Positions 43,468 through 54,038 of a stretch of 64,000 bases of DNA are shown in pieces (the first letter of the stretch is position 1; each line of letters starts with the position of its first letter). Source of the DNA: Clostridia bacterium. Lineage in GTDB: Bacteria; Bacillota; Clostridia; Christensenellales; Borkfalkiaceae. The notes beneath the pieces are model-generated. The model did no database searches, was not told where the DNA came from, and saw only the letters and a program-made list of their open reading frames with translations. A program made the translations under genes and the position numbers. The stretch lies in NCBI GenBank assembly GCA_900767815.1, contig CAAGAM010000195.1, positions 85,628 to 149,627 on the forward strand. The letters are read 5' to 3'.

Positions 43468-45482
43468 TTATCGATCTCCGTGCGGCTGATTTTTGCGGTT
43501 ACGGGTCTGCCGTGAGGACAACGCAACGTCGTGTCGTATTTCATATCTTTTAAAAGCGCGTCTATTTCGTCTTCGCTTAAAGTTTTCCCCGATTTAATTG
43601 CCGCTTTACATGCTTTCATGGCAATTTTCTCGTGAATGATTTCGGGTACAGTATCTTTTTTGAAGTTGATATCGGACAGAAAATCATCGAAAAATTCCTT
43701 CAGGTCGATATCCTGCAATAAAAGAGGTACGGCGTAAACGGAAAATGAGTTAACGTCGTTTTCGGAAATATCGAAACCCGATTTTCTCAAATCGTCAAGT
43801 CTGCCGTGCAGAAACTCCGATTCCGAGCCGTTTACGCGAAGCACGTAAGGAATAAGCATAGGCTGCTGAGCGATTGAATTTTCTTTATACGCTTCGATGA
43901 ATCTGTTATACAAAAGCCGTTCGTGAGCGGCGTGCTGGTCGATAAAGAATATATCGTCTTCCCGTTCGAGAATAAGATATGTGGTCAGAACCTGCCCGAC
44001 AACCCTGAAACTCGTATCAATCCCCAAAGCCTGTTGCTCGGCTTTTCTCTTCTCTTCTTCGGCTTTTTTCGCCTCCATTTCCGCGATGTACTTTTTATTT
44101 TCGGCAAAAATTTCATCTATGCTCTTGCCCGATTTCGGGTCGGGTTCGGGCAGACCTATTTCCTCGCCTTCGTCCGAAAAAATCAAAGTTCTGTTAGGTT
44201 GCTTTCCCGAAAAATCGATATACGTTCCGATTTTAGGAGGAATTTCTTTGGAATTGAAGAGTTTTTCCGTTCCCTTAAACGCGGAGACAAAAGGTCTGTC
44301 GCAATGAAGCTCGTCCGATTCCTTTCGGAAATCTTCGGGATTCATCGAAGGTTCGCTTGTTGTTTTTTCGGGATTTTTATCGGAAGGATCGCCGTCCGAA
44401 AGAAAATCGGCGCGATTTTCTCTTTCGATGAAATTCATCTGAGCTTCGGCAGCTCTTTTTGCGTTTTCGTCGGGAACGATTATTTCGAGAGCCGCAGCGG
44501 ATCCGTCTAAAACTTTAGAGACGATCGACGTCAAAGTTCCGTAAACGACCTGATTGTCGATAAACCTTACGTCGGTTTTGTTCGGGTGAACGTTAACGTC
44601 TACTGCTTCGGGCGACATATCGATTTTAAGAACGTAAAACGGATATTTACGCTTCATCAGATAGCTTGCATACGCATTGTGAATTGCAGACTGAATCGTG
44701 TTGTTTACGACGTATCTGCCGTTTAAAATAACCGTCTGATAAGTTCTGTTCGGCTTTGTATAGTTTGCGGAACCTAAATAACCGCTCACTTTCATTCCGT
44801 TCTTAACGGTTTCGATTTTTACGCAGTTATTTATCGCTTCGAAACCGTAAATCTCGATAATCGCCTCGTCAAGCCCTCCGCCGAAAGACTGCAAAATCAC
44901 TTTTCCGTCAGCCGTGTATTTAAAAGCGACTTCAGGATGAGACAAAATCATCCTCGTCAGAATGTTTGTTATATCGCTTTCTTCACTCTTATCGGGCTTG
45001 AGAAATTTAGCTCTTGCGGGAGTATTGAAAAATAAATCTTCCACGGTGACGATCGTTCCGATATCCGCAGGATACGCTTCAACGTCGCCGATAACTCCGC
45101 CGTTACACTCGATAACGCTGCCCGTTTTATCGTCGATAGTTTTCGAAACAATGGTCGCGTTGGACACAGACCCGATCGACGCAAGAGCCTCGCCTCTGAA
45201 ACCGAGCGTAAGAATTCTATCGAGATCCTCGACGTTTTTGATTTTGCTCGTTGCATGAGGTAAAAAAGCCTTTACCATATCCCCGGAAGAAATTCCGCAA
45301 CCGTTATCGGCAACGCGCATAAGCGTTTTTCCGCCGTTTTCTATCGTAACGTCGATTTGCGTCGCGCCGGCGTCCAAAGCATTTTCTATAAGTTCCTTTA
45401 TTACGGAAAACGGACGTTCGACAACTTCACCCGCCGCAATGCGGTTGTATATTTTTTTATCAAGAATGTTAATCGTTGGCAT
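43446..45482 (-). CDS. mutL: DNA mismatch repair protein MutL
   Basis: 678-aa GHKL ATPase and endonuclease-type MutL. N-terminal ATPase IDRIAAGEV-like KIYNRIAAGEVVERP, DNGCGIS and GFRGEALASIGSV; C-terminal dimerisation/endonuclease with DQHAAHERLLY and ACKAAIKSG. It starts 4 nt after mutS without a clear ribosome site, consistent with coupling. Confidence 0.96.
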   Translation of the reverse strand: MPTINILDKKIYNRIAAGEVVERPFSVIKELIENALDAGATQIDVTIENGGKTLMRVADNGCGISSGDMVKAFLPHATSKIKNVEDLDRILTLGFRGEALASIGSVSNATIVSKTIDDKTGSVIECNGGVIGDVEAYPADIGTIVTVEDLFFNTPARAKFLKPDKSEESDITNILTRMILSHPEVAFKYTADGKVILQSFGGGLDEAIIEIYGFEAINNCVKIETVKNGMKVSGYLGSANYTKPNRTYQTVILNGRYVVNNTIQSAIHNAYASYLMKRKYPFYVLKIDMSPEAVDVNVHPNKTDVRFIDNQVVYGTLTSIVSKVLDGSAAALEIIVPDENAKRAAEAQMNFIERENRADFLSDGDPSDKNPEKTTSEPSMNPEDFRKESDELHCDRPFVSAFKGTEKLFNSKEIPPKIGTYIDFSGKQPNRTLIFSDEGEEIGLPEPDPKSGKSIDEIFAENKKYIAEMEAKKAEEEKRKAEQQALGIDTSFRVVGQVLTTYLILEREDDIFFIDQHAAHERLLYNRFIEAYKENSIAQQPMLIPYVLRVNGSESEFLHGRLDDLRKSGFDISENDVNSFSVYAVPLLLQDIDLKEFFDDFLSDINFKKDTVPEIIHEKIAMKACKAAIKSGKTLSEDEIDALLKDMKYDTTLRCPHGRPVTAKISRTEIDKWFKRIV

Positions 45483-45486
45483 TTTT

Positions 45487-48090
45487 TTAACCGTTTAATT
45501 TATTTTTTAATTCGAAAATCAATTTTAAAGCATCCATCGGGGTCATCGAATTGATATCCGCTTCCGCAATGATTTTTTCGACTTCCGATTGTTCCGGAAC
45601 GGATTTTTCTTCTTCGGGTTCCGTATCGACGGAAACGGGACGTTTTGCAAGGTCGTTCTTTTCGAGTTTTTTAAGAATGGATTTTGCCCTGTCCGTCACC
45701 GTTTTAGGTACGCCCGCAAGCGACGCAACTTCGATACCGAAGCTCCTGTTTGCGCTGCCTCTTGCGATTTTACGCAAAAACACTATCGAACCGTTCTGTT
45801 CTCTTACCGTGATCTTATAGTTCTTAACCCCGTCGATCACCCCTTCGAGTTCGGAAAGTTCGTGATAATGGGTTGCGAAAAACGTTTTCGCTTTGGTGTT
45901 TTCGGCAAGATATTCCACAACCGCCCAGGCAATGGAAAGTCCGTCGTAAGTACTCGTTCCTCTGCCGACTTCGTCAAGAACAAGCAAGCTTCTGTCCGTC
46001 GCGTTGAGAAGAAAGGATGCGACTTCGGTCATTTCAACCATGAACGTGCTTTGATTGAAAATAAGGTTATCGCTCGCGCCTACCCTTGTAAATATTTTAT
46101 CAACGATGGGTATCTGCGCGGATTTACACGGAACAAAGCTTCCGATATGAGCCATTACGACGATAAGCGCGTTTTGCCTCATGTAAGTGCTTTTACCCGC
46201 CATGTTAGGTCCCGTGATTATCATCACTCTGTTTTCGTCGTCGTCGAGATAAGCGTCGTTTGAAACGAAAGGCTCGTCCGACACGGCTTCGACGACCGGA
46301 TGCCTTCCGCCGACTATATCGAGCGGCATGTTATCGTCTGCAATTTCGGGTTTTACGTATCCGTTCTTTTTTGCAACCGTCGCAAGGGAACAAAGCGAAT
46401 CCGCACACGCGATAGCCTTCGAACTTCTCTGAATTTTTTTGACGTTATCGGTAAGCACGGCTTTTATCTTTGCAAATATCTCCGCTTCGAGCTTCAAAGC
46501 CTGCTCGTCGCTCGACAATATATCCGTTTCGAGCTTTTTAAGTTCTTCGGTTATATATCTTTCCGCGCCCGTAAGAGTCTGTTTTCTGACGTAATTATAC
46601 GGCACGAGGTTTTTAAACGAATTGGTAACTTCGATATAATACCCGAAAACCCTGTTATAGCCGATTTTTAAGTTTTTAATACCCGTAGCGTCCCTTTCGC
46701 GCGCTTCCATTTCACGAAGAAGATCCGCGGAATTTTTCTTGATCGAACGCAATCTGTCAAGTTCCTGATCAAACCCTTCTCTTATATACCCGCCGTCTTT
46801 CGTGACCGAAGAAGCCTCGGGAGATATCGCGTTCTGCAAAAGTTTGGAAAGATCTTCGAAATCTCCGATATTGTTATATATATCCTGTAAAATTTTGGAT
46901 GAAACGCCGAAAAGCTGAAGTTTTACATTGGGGAACGCGCATAGCGAATTGCCTAAAACAAGACAATCCTTGGGGTTTATGTTTCCGTTTGAAATTTTAC
47001 CCGCAAGTCGCTCGGTGTCTCTGATAAACCGAAGCTGTTCGGTAACGCCGCCGCGAAGCATCGGGTTTTTAAAAAACTCCTCAACGCCGTCAAGCCTGTA
47101 ATTTATCTTATCTTTATCCTGAAGAGGCGCTTTTATCCAGCTCCCGAGCATTCTCGCGCCCATGGGCGTTTCCGTTTTATCAAGCACCCACAAAAGCGAA
47201 CCGTAACGCTTTCCGTCGCTCATGTTTCTCGTAAGCTCGAGGTTTTTTTGCGCGACGTAATCGAGATACATGATTTCGGATTTTTTTTCGAGTTTAATTC
47301 CGTTTATATTGACAAGCGTTCTCTTCTGCGTTTCGTTGAGATATGCGATAAGCGCGCCCGAGGGGCAGATAAGAGCGCAATCGTCGTCGTCGATTCCGAA
47401 TGCCTTATACGAAATAACGCCGAACTGCTCTTTAAGGGTTTTGTCCGCGTTTCTGAAAATGAAGTTATCGTCGTTATACTTTCTGAATCTCGGCAAAACG
47501 TTATGTTTAACCACAGGTATATCCTCGGCGAGTTCCGAAGCCTTCCCGTTGCAAATTATTTCGGAAGGAGCGATTCTTGTAAGGTTATCCGCAATTTCGC
47601 TCATACAATCGTTTGCTTCGCACTTTTTTACGAAAAAATCCCCCGTAGTTATATCGCACCATGCATACCCCGCCGCTTTTTCGGCGACATAAACGCACGC
47701 TATGAAATTATTTTCCCTTTCGTCGATTAAAGATTCTTCGGTAATCGTTCCCGCAGTGATTATTTTAATAACGTCTCTTTCGACGAGACCTTTTGCAAGC
47801 GACGGATCTTCGAGCTGTTCGCATATGGCGACCTTTTCGCCCATTTCGACGAGTTTCGCGATATATCCGTCCGCGGCATGAAAGGGAATTCCGCACATAG
47901 GCGCGCGCTCTTCAAGACCGCAATCTCTGCCCGTAAGCGTTAAATCGAGCATCTTTGAAACTCTCACCGCGTCGTCGTTAAACATTTCGTAAAAATCACC
48001 GAGACGATAAAAAACAACGCAATCGGGATATTTAGATTTGATTTTATTGTAATGCCGCATCATGGGAGACAGCGTTTTTTCTTTTGCCAT
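45487..48090 (-). CDS. mutS: DNA mismatch repair protein MutS
   Basis: 867 aa: mismatch-binding N-terminus with FYRLGDFYEMF (Phe-x-Glu type motif), Walker A GPNMAGKSTYMRQ, Walker B LLVLDEVGRGTST and helix-turn-helix. AAGGAG precedes the ATG; 10 nt after miaB. It recognises mispairs and recruits MutL. Confidence 0.97.
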   Translation of the reverse strand: MAKEKTLSPMMRHYNKIKSKYPDCVVFYRLGDFYEMFNDDAVRVSKMLDLTLTGRDCGLEERAPMCGIPFHAADGYIAKLVEMGEKVAICEQLEDPSLAKGLVERDVIKIITAGTITEESLIDERENNFIACVYVAEKAAGYAWCDITTGDFFVKKCEANDCMSEIADNLTRIAPSEIICNGKASELAEDIPVVKHNVLPRFRKYNDDNFIFRNADKTLKEQFGVISYKAFGIDDDDCALICPSGALIAYLNETQKRTLVNINGIKLEKKSEIMYLDYVAQKNLELTRNMSDGKRYGSLLWVLDKTETPMGARMLGSWIKAPLQDKDKINYRLDGVEEFFKNPMLRGGVTEQLRFIRDTERLAGKISNGNINPKDCLVLGNSLCAFPNVKLQLFGVSSKILQDIYNNIGDFEDLSKLLQNAISPEASSVTKDGGYIREGFDQELDRLRSIKKNSADLLREMEARERDATGIKNLKIGYNRVFGYYIEVTNSFKNLVPYNYVRKQTLTGAERYITEELKKLETDILSSDEQALKLEAEIFAKIKAVLTDNVKKIQRSSKAIACADSLCSLATVAKKNGYVKPEIADDNMPLDIVGGRHPVVEAVSDEPFVSNDAYLDDDENRVMIITGPNMAGKSTYMRQNALIVVMAHIGSFVPCKSAQIPIVDKIFTRVGASDNLIFNQSTFMVEMTEVASFLLNATDRSLLVLDEVGRGTSTYDGLSIAWAVVEYLAENTKAKTFFATHYHELSELEGVIDGVKNYKITVREQNGSIVFLRKIARGSANRSFGIEVASLAGVPKTVTDRAKSILKKLEKNDLAKRPVSVDTEPEEEKSVPEQSEVEKIIAEADINSMTPMDALKLIFELKNKLNG

Positions 48091-48100
48091 AATCGCTCCT

Positions 48101-49429
48101 TCAATCGTTGATTTTTATAACTTTACCGATAAGAGACATTCCGCCCGTCGAAGTTATTTCGACGTCCGCAAACCTGCCGACGAGGTTTTCTTTAAATTCG
48201 CAATATGCCATTCTGCCCCTTTCGTCTCTGCCCATGTAGGCTTTTTTCTTTTCGTCGTAATCCTCGAAAAGAATTTCTACAGTTTTGCCGACGTATGAAA
48301 GCGAATCCTTTCTGTTTCTCTCGTTCTGCACGTCTACAAGGCGCATGATTCTGTCTTTCTGAGTTCCCGCGTCTATCTGTCCGTCCATTTTTGCGGCTTT
48401 CGTTCCTTCTCTCGGCGAGTACACGAAAGTAAACGCGCCGTCGAACCCCACTTCGTTTACAAGGCTTACCATATCGAGAAACTCCTCTTCCGTTTCCGTA
48501 GGGAAGCCGACGATTATATCCGTCGTTATGGCGCAATCGGGAATGATTTTTCTGATGATATCGACTTTTTCGATAAACTGCTCTCTTGTGTATCGCCTGT
48601 TCATCTCCTTAAGGATTCTGTCCGAACCCGACTGTACGGGGAGATGAATCGCCTTGCACGCGTGAGGATTATCCTTTATCGCTCTTACGACTTTTTCGGT
48701 TAAATCCTTGGGATGATTGGACATAAATCTTAAACGGAATTTGCCGCTTATTTTGCCTATTTCGTCTAACAGCGAAGCGAAATCGATATCTCCGTCAAGG
48801 TCTTTTCCGTAAGAATTTACGTTCTGCCCCAAAAGGGTAATTTCTTTATAGCCGCTATCGACAAGATTTTTAACTTCTTCGATTATCTTTTCGGGTCTTC
48901 TGCTCCGTTCTCTTCCTCTTACGTACGGAACGATGCAATATGTGCAGAAATTATTACACCCGTACATTATGTTCACCCAAGCGTTCGGGAAGCTCGACCT
49001 CATCGGAGTTATCCCCTCGGTTATCTCCCCGTTTTTATCGAGAATTTCGACAAGGCGTTTTTTCGATTGAATTTTCTTTTGCAGAAGCTCGCCGAATTTG
49101 TCTATGTTATACGTTCCGATAATCATATCGACGTAAGGATACGATTTAACGAGTTTTTCCGAAAAATTGCCCTGCTGCGTCATGCAACCGCAAACGGCGA
49201 TGACAAGTTCGGGTTTTGCCGCTTTGAGTTTTTTAAGCATTCCGATATTACCGAAAGCGTGCTGTTCGGCGTTTTCTCTTACGCAACAAGTATTGAAGAC
49301 GATAACGTCCGCGTCTTCCGGGGCTTTGCATTCGGTATATCCCATTCCGCACAAAATACCGGCTATTTTCTCCGATTCGTGTACGTTCATCTGGCAACCG
49401 TAAGTATGTATTATATAATTCTTACTCAT
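48101..49429 (-). CDS. miaB: tRNA-2-methylthio-N6-dimethylallyladenosine synthase MiaB
   Basis: Radical-SAM methylthiotransferase acting on i6A37 after MiaA. 442 aa: UPF0004 domain (THTYGCQMN Cys cluster region), radical SAM NNFCTYCIVPYVRG (CxxxCxxC) and a C-terminal TRAM domain. The ATG at 49429 is chosen; an in-frame start at 49489 lacks support. A promoter ends 6 nt before it, without a Shine-Dalgarno. First gene of miaB-mutS-mutL-miaA. Confidence 0.95.
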   Translation of the reverse strand: MSKNYIIHTYGCQMNVHESEKIAGILCGMGYTECKAPEDADVIVFNTCCVRENAEQHAFGNIGMLKKLKAAKPELVIAVCGCMTQQGNFSEKLVKSYPYVDMIIGTYNIDKFGELLQKKIQSKKRLVEILDKNGEITEGITPMRSSFPNAWVNIMYGCNNFCTYCIVPYVRGRERSRRPEKIIEEVKNLVDSGYKEITLLGQNVNSYGKDLDGDIDFASLLDEIGKISGKFRLRFMSNHPKDLTEKVVRAIKDNPHACKAIHLPVQSGSDRILKEMNRRYTREQFIEKVDIIRKIIPDCAITTDIIVGFPTETEEEFLDMVSLVNEVGFDGAFTFVYSPREGTKAAKMDGQIDAGTQKDRIMRLVDVQNERNRKDSLSYVGKTVEILFEDYDEKKKAYMGRDERGRMAYCEFKENLVGRFADVEITSTGGMSLIGKVIKIND

Positions 49430-49435
49430 GACAAC

Positions 49436-49464
49436 ATTATACAGCAAAAAAAGATTTTTTTCAA
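49436..49464 (-). promoter_or_regulatory. Sigma-A promoter abutting the miaB start
   Basis: Minus strand TTGAAA (49459-49464), 17 nt, TATAAT (49436-49441), then GTTGTC and the ATG. Confidence 0.8.
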
Positions 49465-49498
49465 GTATTTTACGCTTGTAAATACGCATAATAACGGC

Positions 49499-51706
49499 GT
49501 GAAAACTATAAAAATTATTTTAAAAATATCAGCCGTGATTTTCTCGGTTGCAATAGTCGCGTTGCTTTTCGTCTTTGCCTTTTATTACTTCGCGACCAAG
49601 GACGTTGTTTTTGACGAAAGCAAACTTCTCTCGCCCGTGCCGTCCTGCGAAATTTACGATTTTGACGGAGTGAAATTCGAAGAAAGGAAAAAATACGATT
49701 ACGTATCTTTGGGCGAAATTCCGGAATTTACACAGGAAGCCTTTATAGCCGTCGAGGATAAAAGATTTTTCGCTCACGGCGGCATAGACGTTAAGGGAAT
49801 GGTGCGCGCCTCGCTGAACAACTTAGCATCGCTAAGCCTGAAAGAGGGCGGTTCCACAATAAGTCAGCAACTCGTTAAAAACGCTTTTTTATCGGGCGAA
49901 AAAAAATTTTCGAGAAAACTTAAAGAGATTAAACTTGCAACGGAACTCGAAGAAAGATACTCTAAAAAAGAAATACTCGAAATTTATTTAAACACGATTT
50001 ATTTCGGCAAAGGTATTTACGGGATTTCCAACGCGGCAAAATGCTATCTCGGAAAAAACGTAAACGAACTTGATATAGGCGAATCGGCTATGCTTGCGGG
50101 GATAATCAAATCGCCCGCAAAATACAATCCCGTCGATAATCCCGTTAACTCCGAAAGAAGAAAAGACATCGTTTTAAAGCTTATGCACGAGCAGAATTAC
50201 ATCGGGAAAAGCGAATACGATAATTTTAAAAATGCAGATATAACAATAAAATTTGAAAAGAATTACGACAAACGGAATAACGACTTAACCGAGATAAAAA
50301 ACTACTGCTGCTTAAAACTCGGATTTGAAAACGAAGAAGAACTGAACGGATATAAAATCTACACTTCATTGAAGAGAAACATATCCGAAATCATTCCGAC
50401 GACGGAAGATTACGGACTCGATTGCGACTATACGGTTATTATCGTCGATAACGAAACGAAAGCAATACGCGGCTACGCTTCGTCTGCGGGCGACCTTAGA
50501 AGATGCCCCGCCTCCGCAGCTAAGCCGTGGCTTGTTTACGCTCCCGCTCTGGAAGAGAAAATCATAACCGAAGCGACAAAGATAAACGACGAAAAAACGA
50601 CTTTCGGAAATTATTCGCCTAAAAACGCCGACGGAAAATTTCACGGCTTTGTAAGCGCGAAAGAAGCTTTATCCAAAAGCTATAACATTCCGTCGGTAAA
50701 GCTTGCGGACAGCATGGGAACGGATAAAATCATTGCATACGCAAAAAAAATGAACGTCGGATTCGACAACGACGATTTATCCGTAAGCCTCGGAAACCTT
50801 TCGGGCGGAATAACGTTAAATCAATTGATTTCATGCTATTCTTGCTTTACGAATCACGGAAATTTCGTTGAATACTCTGCCGTCGAAAAAATCGTAAATC
50901 CGAAAGGGAAGGTTGTATTCGAAAATAAGAAAAATCAAAACAAAGTATTTTCCGACTCGACGGCATTTTTAATAAACGACATGCTTAAAGACGCAGTAAA
51001 AAACGGGACGGCAAAAAAACTCTCCTCTTTCCCGTTTGAAATATGCGCAAAGACGGGAACCAACGGAGACAAGAACGGAAATACGGACGCATACTGCGTC
51101 GCATACACCGTGCGGCATACCGTTGCGGTGTGGCTCGGTAACGCAAACGGAAAAGCGATGAGCAATTCGGTTACGGGCGGCAATTACCCCGCGGCGATTA
51201 TCAGGGATATTTTTTCCGCGCTTTATAAAACCGCTTACCCCGAAAACTTTACGATTCCCGAAAGCATCGTCAAATTGAATATAGACAAAACCGAATACGA
51301 AAATAATCAGAAACTTTTACTTCGTGAAAAATGTGACAAAGATTCGCTCGCGTTTTATTTCTCAAAAGACAATTCGCCGACGGAATACGCCTTACAAAAA
51401 GACAGTACGCCAATCATAAAAGATTATAAAATCAACTGTAATAACCGCGAAATCTCAATATTTATAACTACGGATAAGGGAACGGGATTTTACATCGCGG
51501 ATGAAAACGAAAATATCATTTATAAATCGAACGAAGGGGGCGAATATAAATTTTCGGCAACCGAAAAAGAATATAATTTATTCGCAATCCCGTTTTTAAC
51601 AGACGAAAACGGCGAAGAAATCAAGGGCGAAAAAATTAAACTCCCCGTTATAAAACCCGAATCCGGCAAGAAAAAAATTACCGACACCCCATGGTGGGAG
51701 GAATAA
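49499..51706 (+). CDS. Class A penicillin-binding protein
   Basis: Bifunctional peptidoglycan synthase, 735 aa. One N-terminal membrane helix (about 5-25), GT51 transglycosylase with EDKRFFAHGGID, GGSTISQQLVKNAF and KKEILEIYLNTIYFGKG, then a transpeptidase with SxxK in CPASAAKPW, SxN in SKSYNIPS and KTGTNGDK. A short C-terminal tail follows. The GTG at 49499 fits the membrane anchor; longer in-frame sequence upstream lies over miaB. No Shine-Dalgarno is seen, and a -10-like CATAAT ends 6 nt before the GTG. Confidence 0.93.
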   Translation: MKTIKIILKISAVIFSVAIVALLFVFAFYYFATKDVVFDESKLLSPVPSCEIYDFDGVKFEERKKYDYVSLGEIPEFTQEAFIAVEDKRFFAHGGIDVKGMVRASLNNLASLSLKEGGSTISQQLVKNAFLSGEKKFSRKLKEIKLATELEERYSKKEILEIYLNTIYFGKGIYGISNAAKCYLGKNVNELDIGESAMLAGIIKSPAKYNPVDNPVNSERRKDIVLKLMHEQNYIGKSEYDNFKNADITIKFEKNYDKRNNDLTEIKNYCCLKLGFENEEELNGYKIYTSLKRNISEIIPTTEDYGLDCDYTVIIVDNETKAIRGYASSAGDLRRCPASAAKPWLVYAPALEEKIITEATKINDEKTTFGNYSPKNADGKFHGFVSAKEALSKSYNIPSVKLADSMGTDKIIAYAKKMNVGFDNDDLSVSLGNLSGGITLNQLISCYSCFTNHGNFVEYSAVEKIVNPKGKVVFENKKNQNKVFSDSTAFLINDMLKDAVKNGTAKKLSSFPFEICAKTGTNGDKNGNTDAYCVAYTVRHTVAVWLGNANGKAMSNSVTGGNYPAAIIRDIFSALYKTAYPENFTIPESIVKLNIDKTEYENNQKLLLREKCDKDSLAFYFSKDNSPTEYALQKDSTPIIKDYKINCNNREISIFITTDKGTGFYIADENENIIYKSNEGGEYKFSATEKEYNLFAIPFLTDENGEEIKGEKIKLPVIKPESGKKKITDTPWWEE

Positions 51707-51715
51707 AAACGCTAA

Positions 51716-51739
51716 GCGCCGGGTTGAAATACCCGGCGC
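51716..51739. terminator. Convergent hairpin, PBP / thiI
   Basis: 9-bp GC-rich stem GCGCCGGGT / ACCCGGCGC with loop TGAAAT between convergent genes; no strong T run on the plus strand. Confidence 0.65.
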
Positions 51740-51759
51740 GAATTATTAACGACCTGTTT

Positions 51760-52917
51760 TTAAAGCTCGATCACTTCGACGTCTTTAAGCGCGCTTTCGA
51801 CAAGCTCTTCGACGTTCAGTTTCGATTCCTCTTTCAAAACCTTATCCATTCTGGGTTTTATAACAGGGAATTTGGGAAGAAATACCGTACAGCAATCTTC
51901 ATACGGGAGAATCGACGTTTCGTACGTATCTATCTTATTTGCAATTTCGATCGTTTCGAGTTTATCGAAAGCTATAAGCGGACGGAAAACCGGCATCGTT
52001 ACGACGGAATTCGACGAAGTAATGCTTTCGGTTGTCTGGCTGGCTACCTGACCTAAGCTCTCGCCCGTTATAATCGCCTGCCCGCCGTGAGCGACGGCAA
52101 GCCTTTCGGTGATACGCATCATAAATCTTCTCATCATGGTAATCATAAACTCTTCCGAACATTTCTGATGAATTTCTTCTTGAATATGAGTGAATTTAAC
52201 GACGTATAAAGTCATTCCCGAGGAATACTCCGAAAGCTTTTTGCCGAGCGTTATAACCTTTTCTTTAGCCGCCTCGCCCGTATAAGGATAACTATGGAAA
52301 TGCACGGCGGAAAGCTTCATTCCTCTTTTGCACATCATATAACCCGCAACGGGGCTGTCGATTCCGCCCGAAAGCATAAGAAACCCTTTTCCCGAGGAAC
52401 CGACAGGCATTCCGCCGACCCCTTTCGTAACATCCGTATAAACAAGCGTTTCGCCGTTTTCGCGGATATCGATATGCACCATAAACGAAGGCTTTTTGAC
52501 GTCTACTTTGAATTTAGCGGGATACGCTTCAAGAATTCTCCCGCCCACTTCCGCGGAAAGCTCGACGGAGTGCATTTTAAACGTTTTGTCCGCTCTGTTG
52601 GTTTCGACCTTAAACGTTCCGCTTTTCCCGTCGCATAACGCAATTCCCGCCGCGGCGACTTCGTTAACGTCGGTGTTTACGCAAAGCGCATGGCTAAGCG
52701 TGTGAATTCCACTCACCTTTAAAAGCTTGGAAACGATGAGGTCGTAGTCCGCTTCGTCGAAATTTTCGATGAGATATCTCATCTGAAGTTTAACTATATC
52801 GAATTTAATACCCGACAACGCTTTTTTTATATTCGTCTCGAGCAAGTTTACAAAATAAAATCTGTTTTTTCCTTTAAGGAAAATTTCGCACACTCTTACG
52901 ATAATTACTTTTTTCAT
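51760..52917 (-). CDS. thiI: tRNA 4-thiouridine synthase ThiI
   Basis: Uses ATP and persulfide sulfur to make s4U8 in tRNA. 385 aa: NFLD/THUMP N-terminus and PP-loop SGGIDSPVAGYMM. It lacks the C-terminal rhodanese domain, as in bacilli and clostridia, where the neighbouring desulfurase supplies sulfur. It overlaps the desulfurase gene by 4 nt. Confidence 0.95.
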   Translation of the reverse strand: MKKVIIVRVCEIFLKGKNRFYFVNLLETNIKKALSGIKFDIVKLQMRYLIENFDEADYDLIVSKLLKVSGIHTLSHALCVNTDVNEVAAAGIALCDGKSGTFKVETNRADKTFKMHSVELSAEVGGRILEAYPAKFKVDVKKPSFMVHIDIRENGETLVYTDVTKGVGGMPVGSSGKGFLMLSGGIDSPVAGYMMCKRGMKLSAVHFHSYPYTGEAAKEKVITLGKKLSEYSSGMTLYVVKFTHIQEEIHQKCSEEFMITMMRRFMMRITERLAVAHGGQAIITGESLGQVASQTTESITSSNSVVTMPVFRPLIAFDKLETIEIANKIDTYETSILPYEDCCTVFLPKFPVIKPRMDKVLKEESKLNVEELVESALKDVEVIEL

Positions 52918-54038
52918 ATGTTTCTATCCATTACGCCTTTTAATTTTTTTATACACTCGCTGATTTTTTCCGCCGCGAACATCGCTTCGCTCTCCGTTGA
53001 TTTATCCGAAAAACTTATCCTTATCGCTCCGTCTAAAACGTCGCCGCCGTAACCGCAATTTTTCAGAACTCTGCTATGCCGTTGCCTTGACGAGCAAGCC
53101 GAACCCGTTCCCGCTATGACGCCGTATTCTTCGAGCATATGCATGATAACTTCGCCGCGAAGCCCTTTCGCAGAAAACGAAACTATATACGGAGATGAAT
53201 TTTCACCGCTTATTATCTTTATAAACCGCTTATCGAGATTATCGAGAAAAATACCTTTTACAATCGCTGTTTTTTCAAAGTTTTCCGACACGCAACTTAA
53301 ATGACTTCCCGCAACGAAACCGAAGTCGATTATGCCGAGAACGTTTTCCGTTCCGCTGCGCATTCCGTTTTCCTGCCCGCCTCCGTGAATGAGCGGATAA
53401 AGCGTGAGGCTTTTCTTTTTTATAAGCCCGCCGACGCCTTTAAGCCCGCCTATTTTGTGCGCGCTTACCGAATAGAGATCGATTTTATCGCTCATCTTAA
53501 ACGGAATTTTCCCGAAAGCCTGCACGCCGTCGCTATGAAACACAACGCTCGGATTTTTCTGTTTAACAAGCTCGGCGATTTTATTAACGTCATTTATCGC
53601 ACCCGTTTCGTTATTAACGTGAACAACGGACACGAAAGAGGTTTTTTCGTCAACCAGATCCAGAAGATTTTCGACGTTAACGCTTCCGTCCGCATTCAGC
53701 TTCGCGAATCGCGGCTCCACTCCTCTCTTTTTAAGTTCGGTAAAACTCTCATACACGGCGGAGTGTTCTCCGCTCGTCGTCACCGCATTGCCGCGCCTTG
53801 CGAAAGAGAAAATCGCCGTATTATCCGCTTCGCTGCCGCAGGAAACGAAAACGATCTCAAAGCCGAGCGGGAAATACCTCAGAATATTTTCTTTAATTTC
53901 CGTTATTCTCTTTTTTACCGCAAGACCGCCGGCATATAGCGCCGACGGATTCCAGAAATTTTCTTCGTAATATTTTACGGCTTTATCCAAAGCTTCCTCG
54001 TCGGGCTTGGTCGTCGCCGCATTGTCAAGATAAATCAT
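52914..54038 (-). CDS. Cysteine desulfurase paired with ThiI
   Basis: PLP enzyme that moves sulfur from Cys to an active-site Cys. 374 aa: HVNNETGAIND, PLP Lys in SVSAHKIGGLKG and Cys loop GSACSSRQRHS. Short NifS/NifZ-type, known in B. subtilis to deliver sulfur to ThiI. One-nt overlap with the upstream gene and 4-nt overlap with thiI. Confidence 0.93.
   Translation of the reverse strand: MIYLDNAATTKPDEEALDKAVKYYEENFWNPSALYAGGLAVKKRITEIKENILRYFPLGFEIVFVSCGSEADNTAIFSFARRGNAVTTSGEHSAVYESFTELKKRGVEPRFAKLNADGSVNVENLLDLVDEKTSFVSVVHVNNETGAINDVNKIAELVKQKNPSVVFHSDGVQAFGKIPFKMSDKIDLYSVSAHKIGGLKGVGGLIKKKSLTLYPLIHGGGQENGMRSGTENVLGIIDFGFVAGSHLSCVSENFEKTAIVKGIFLDNLDKRFIKIISGENSSPYIVSFSAKGLRGEVIMHMLEEYGVIAGTGSACSSRQRHSRVLKNCGYGGDVLDGAIRISFSDKSTESEAMFAAEKISECIKKLKGVMDRNI

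Noticed and set aside
45589..46263. 224-codon plus-strand frame inside mutS
   Set aside because: Antisense to the conserved MutS ATPase domain.
49067..49498. 144-codon in-frame extension before the class A PBP
   Set aside because: It lies antisense to miaB; the membrane anchor begins at the GTG at 49499.
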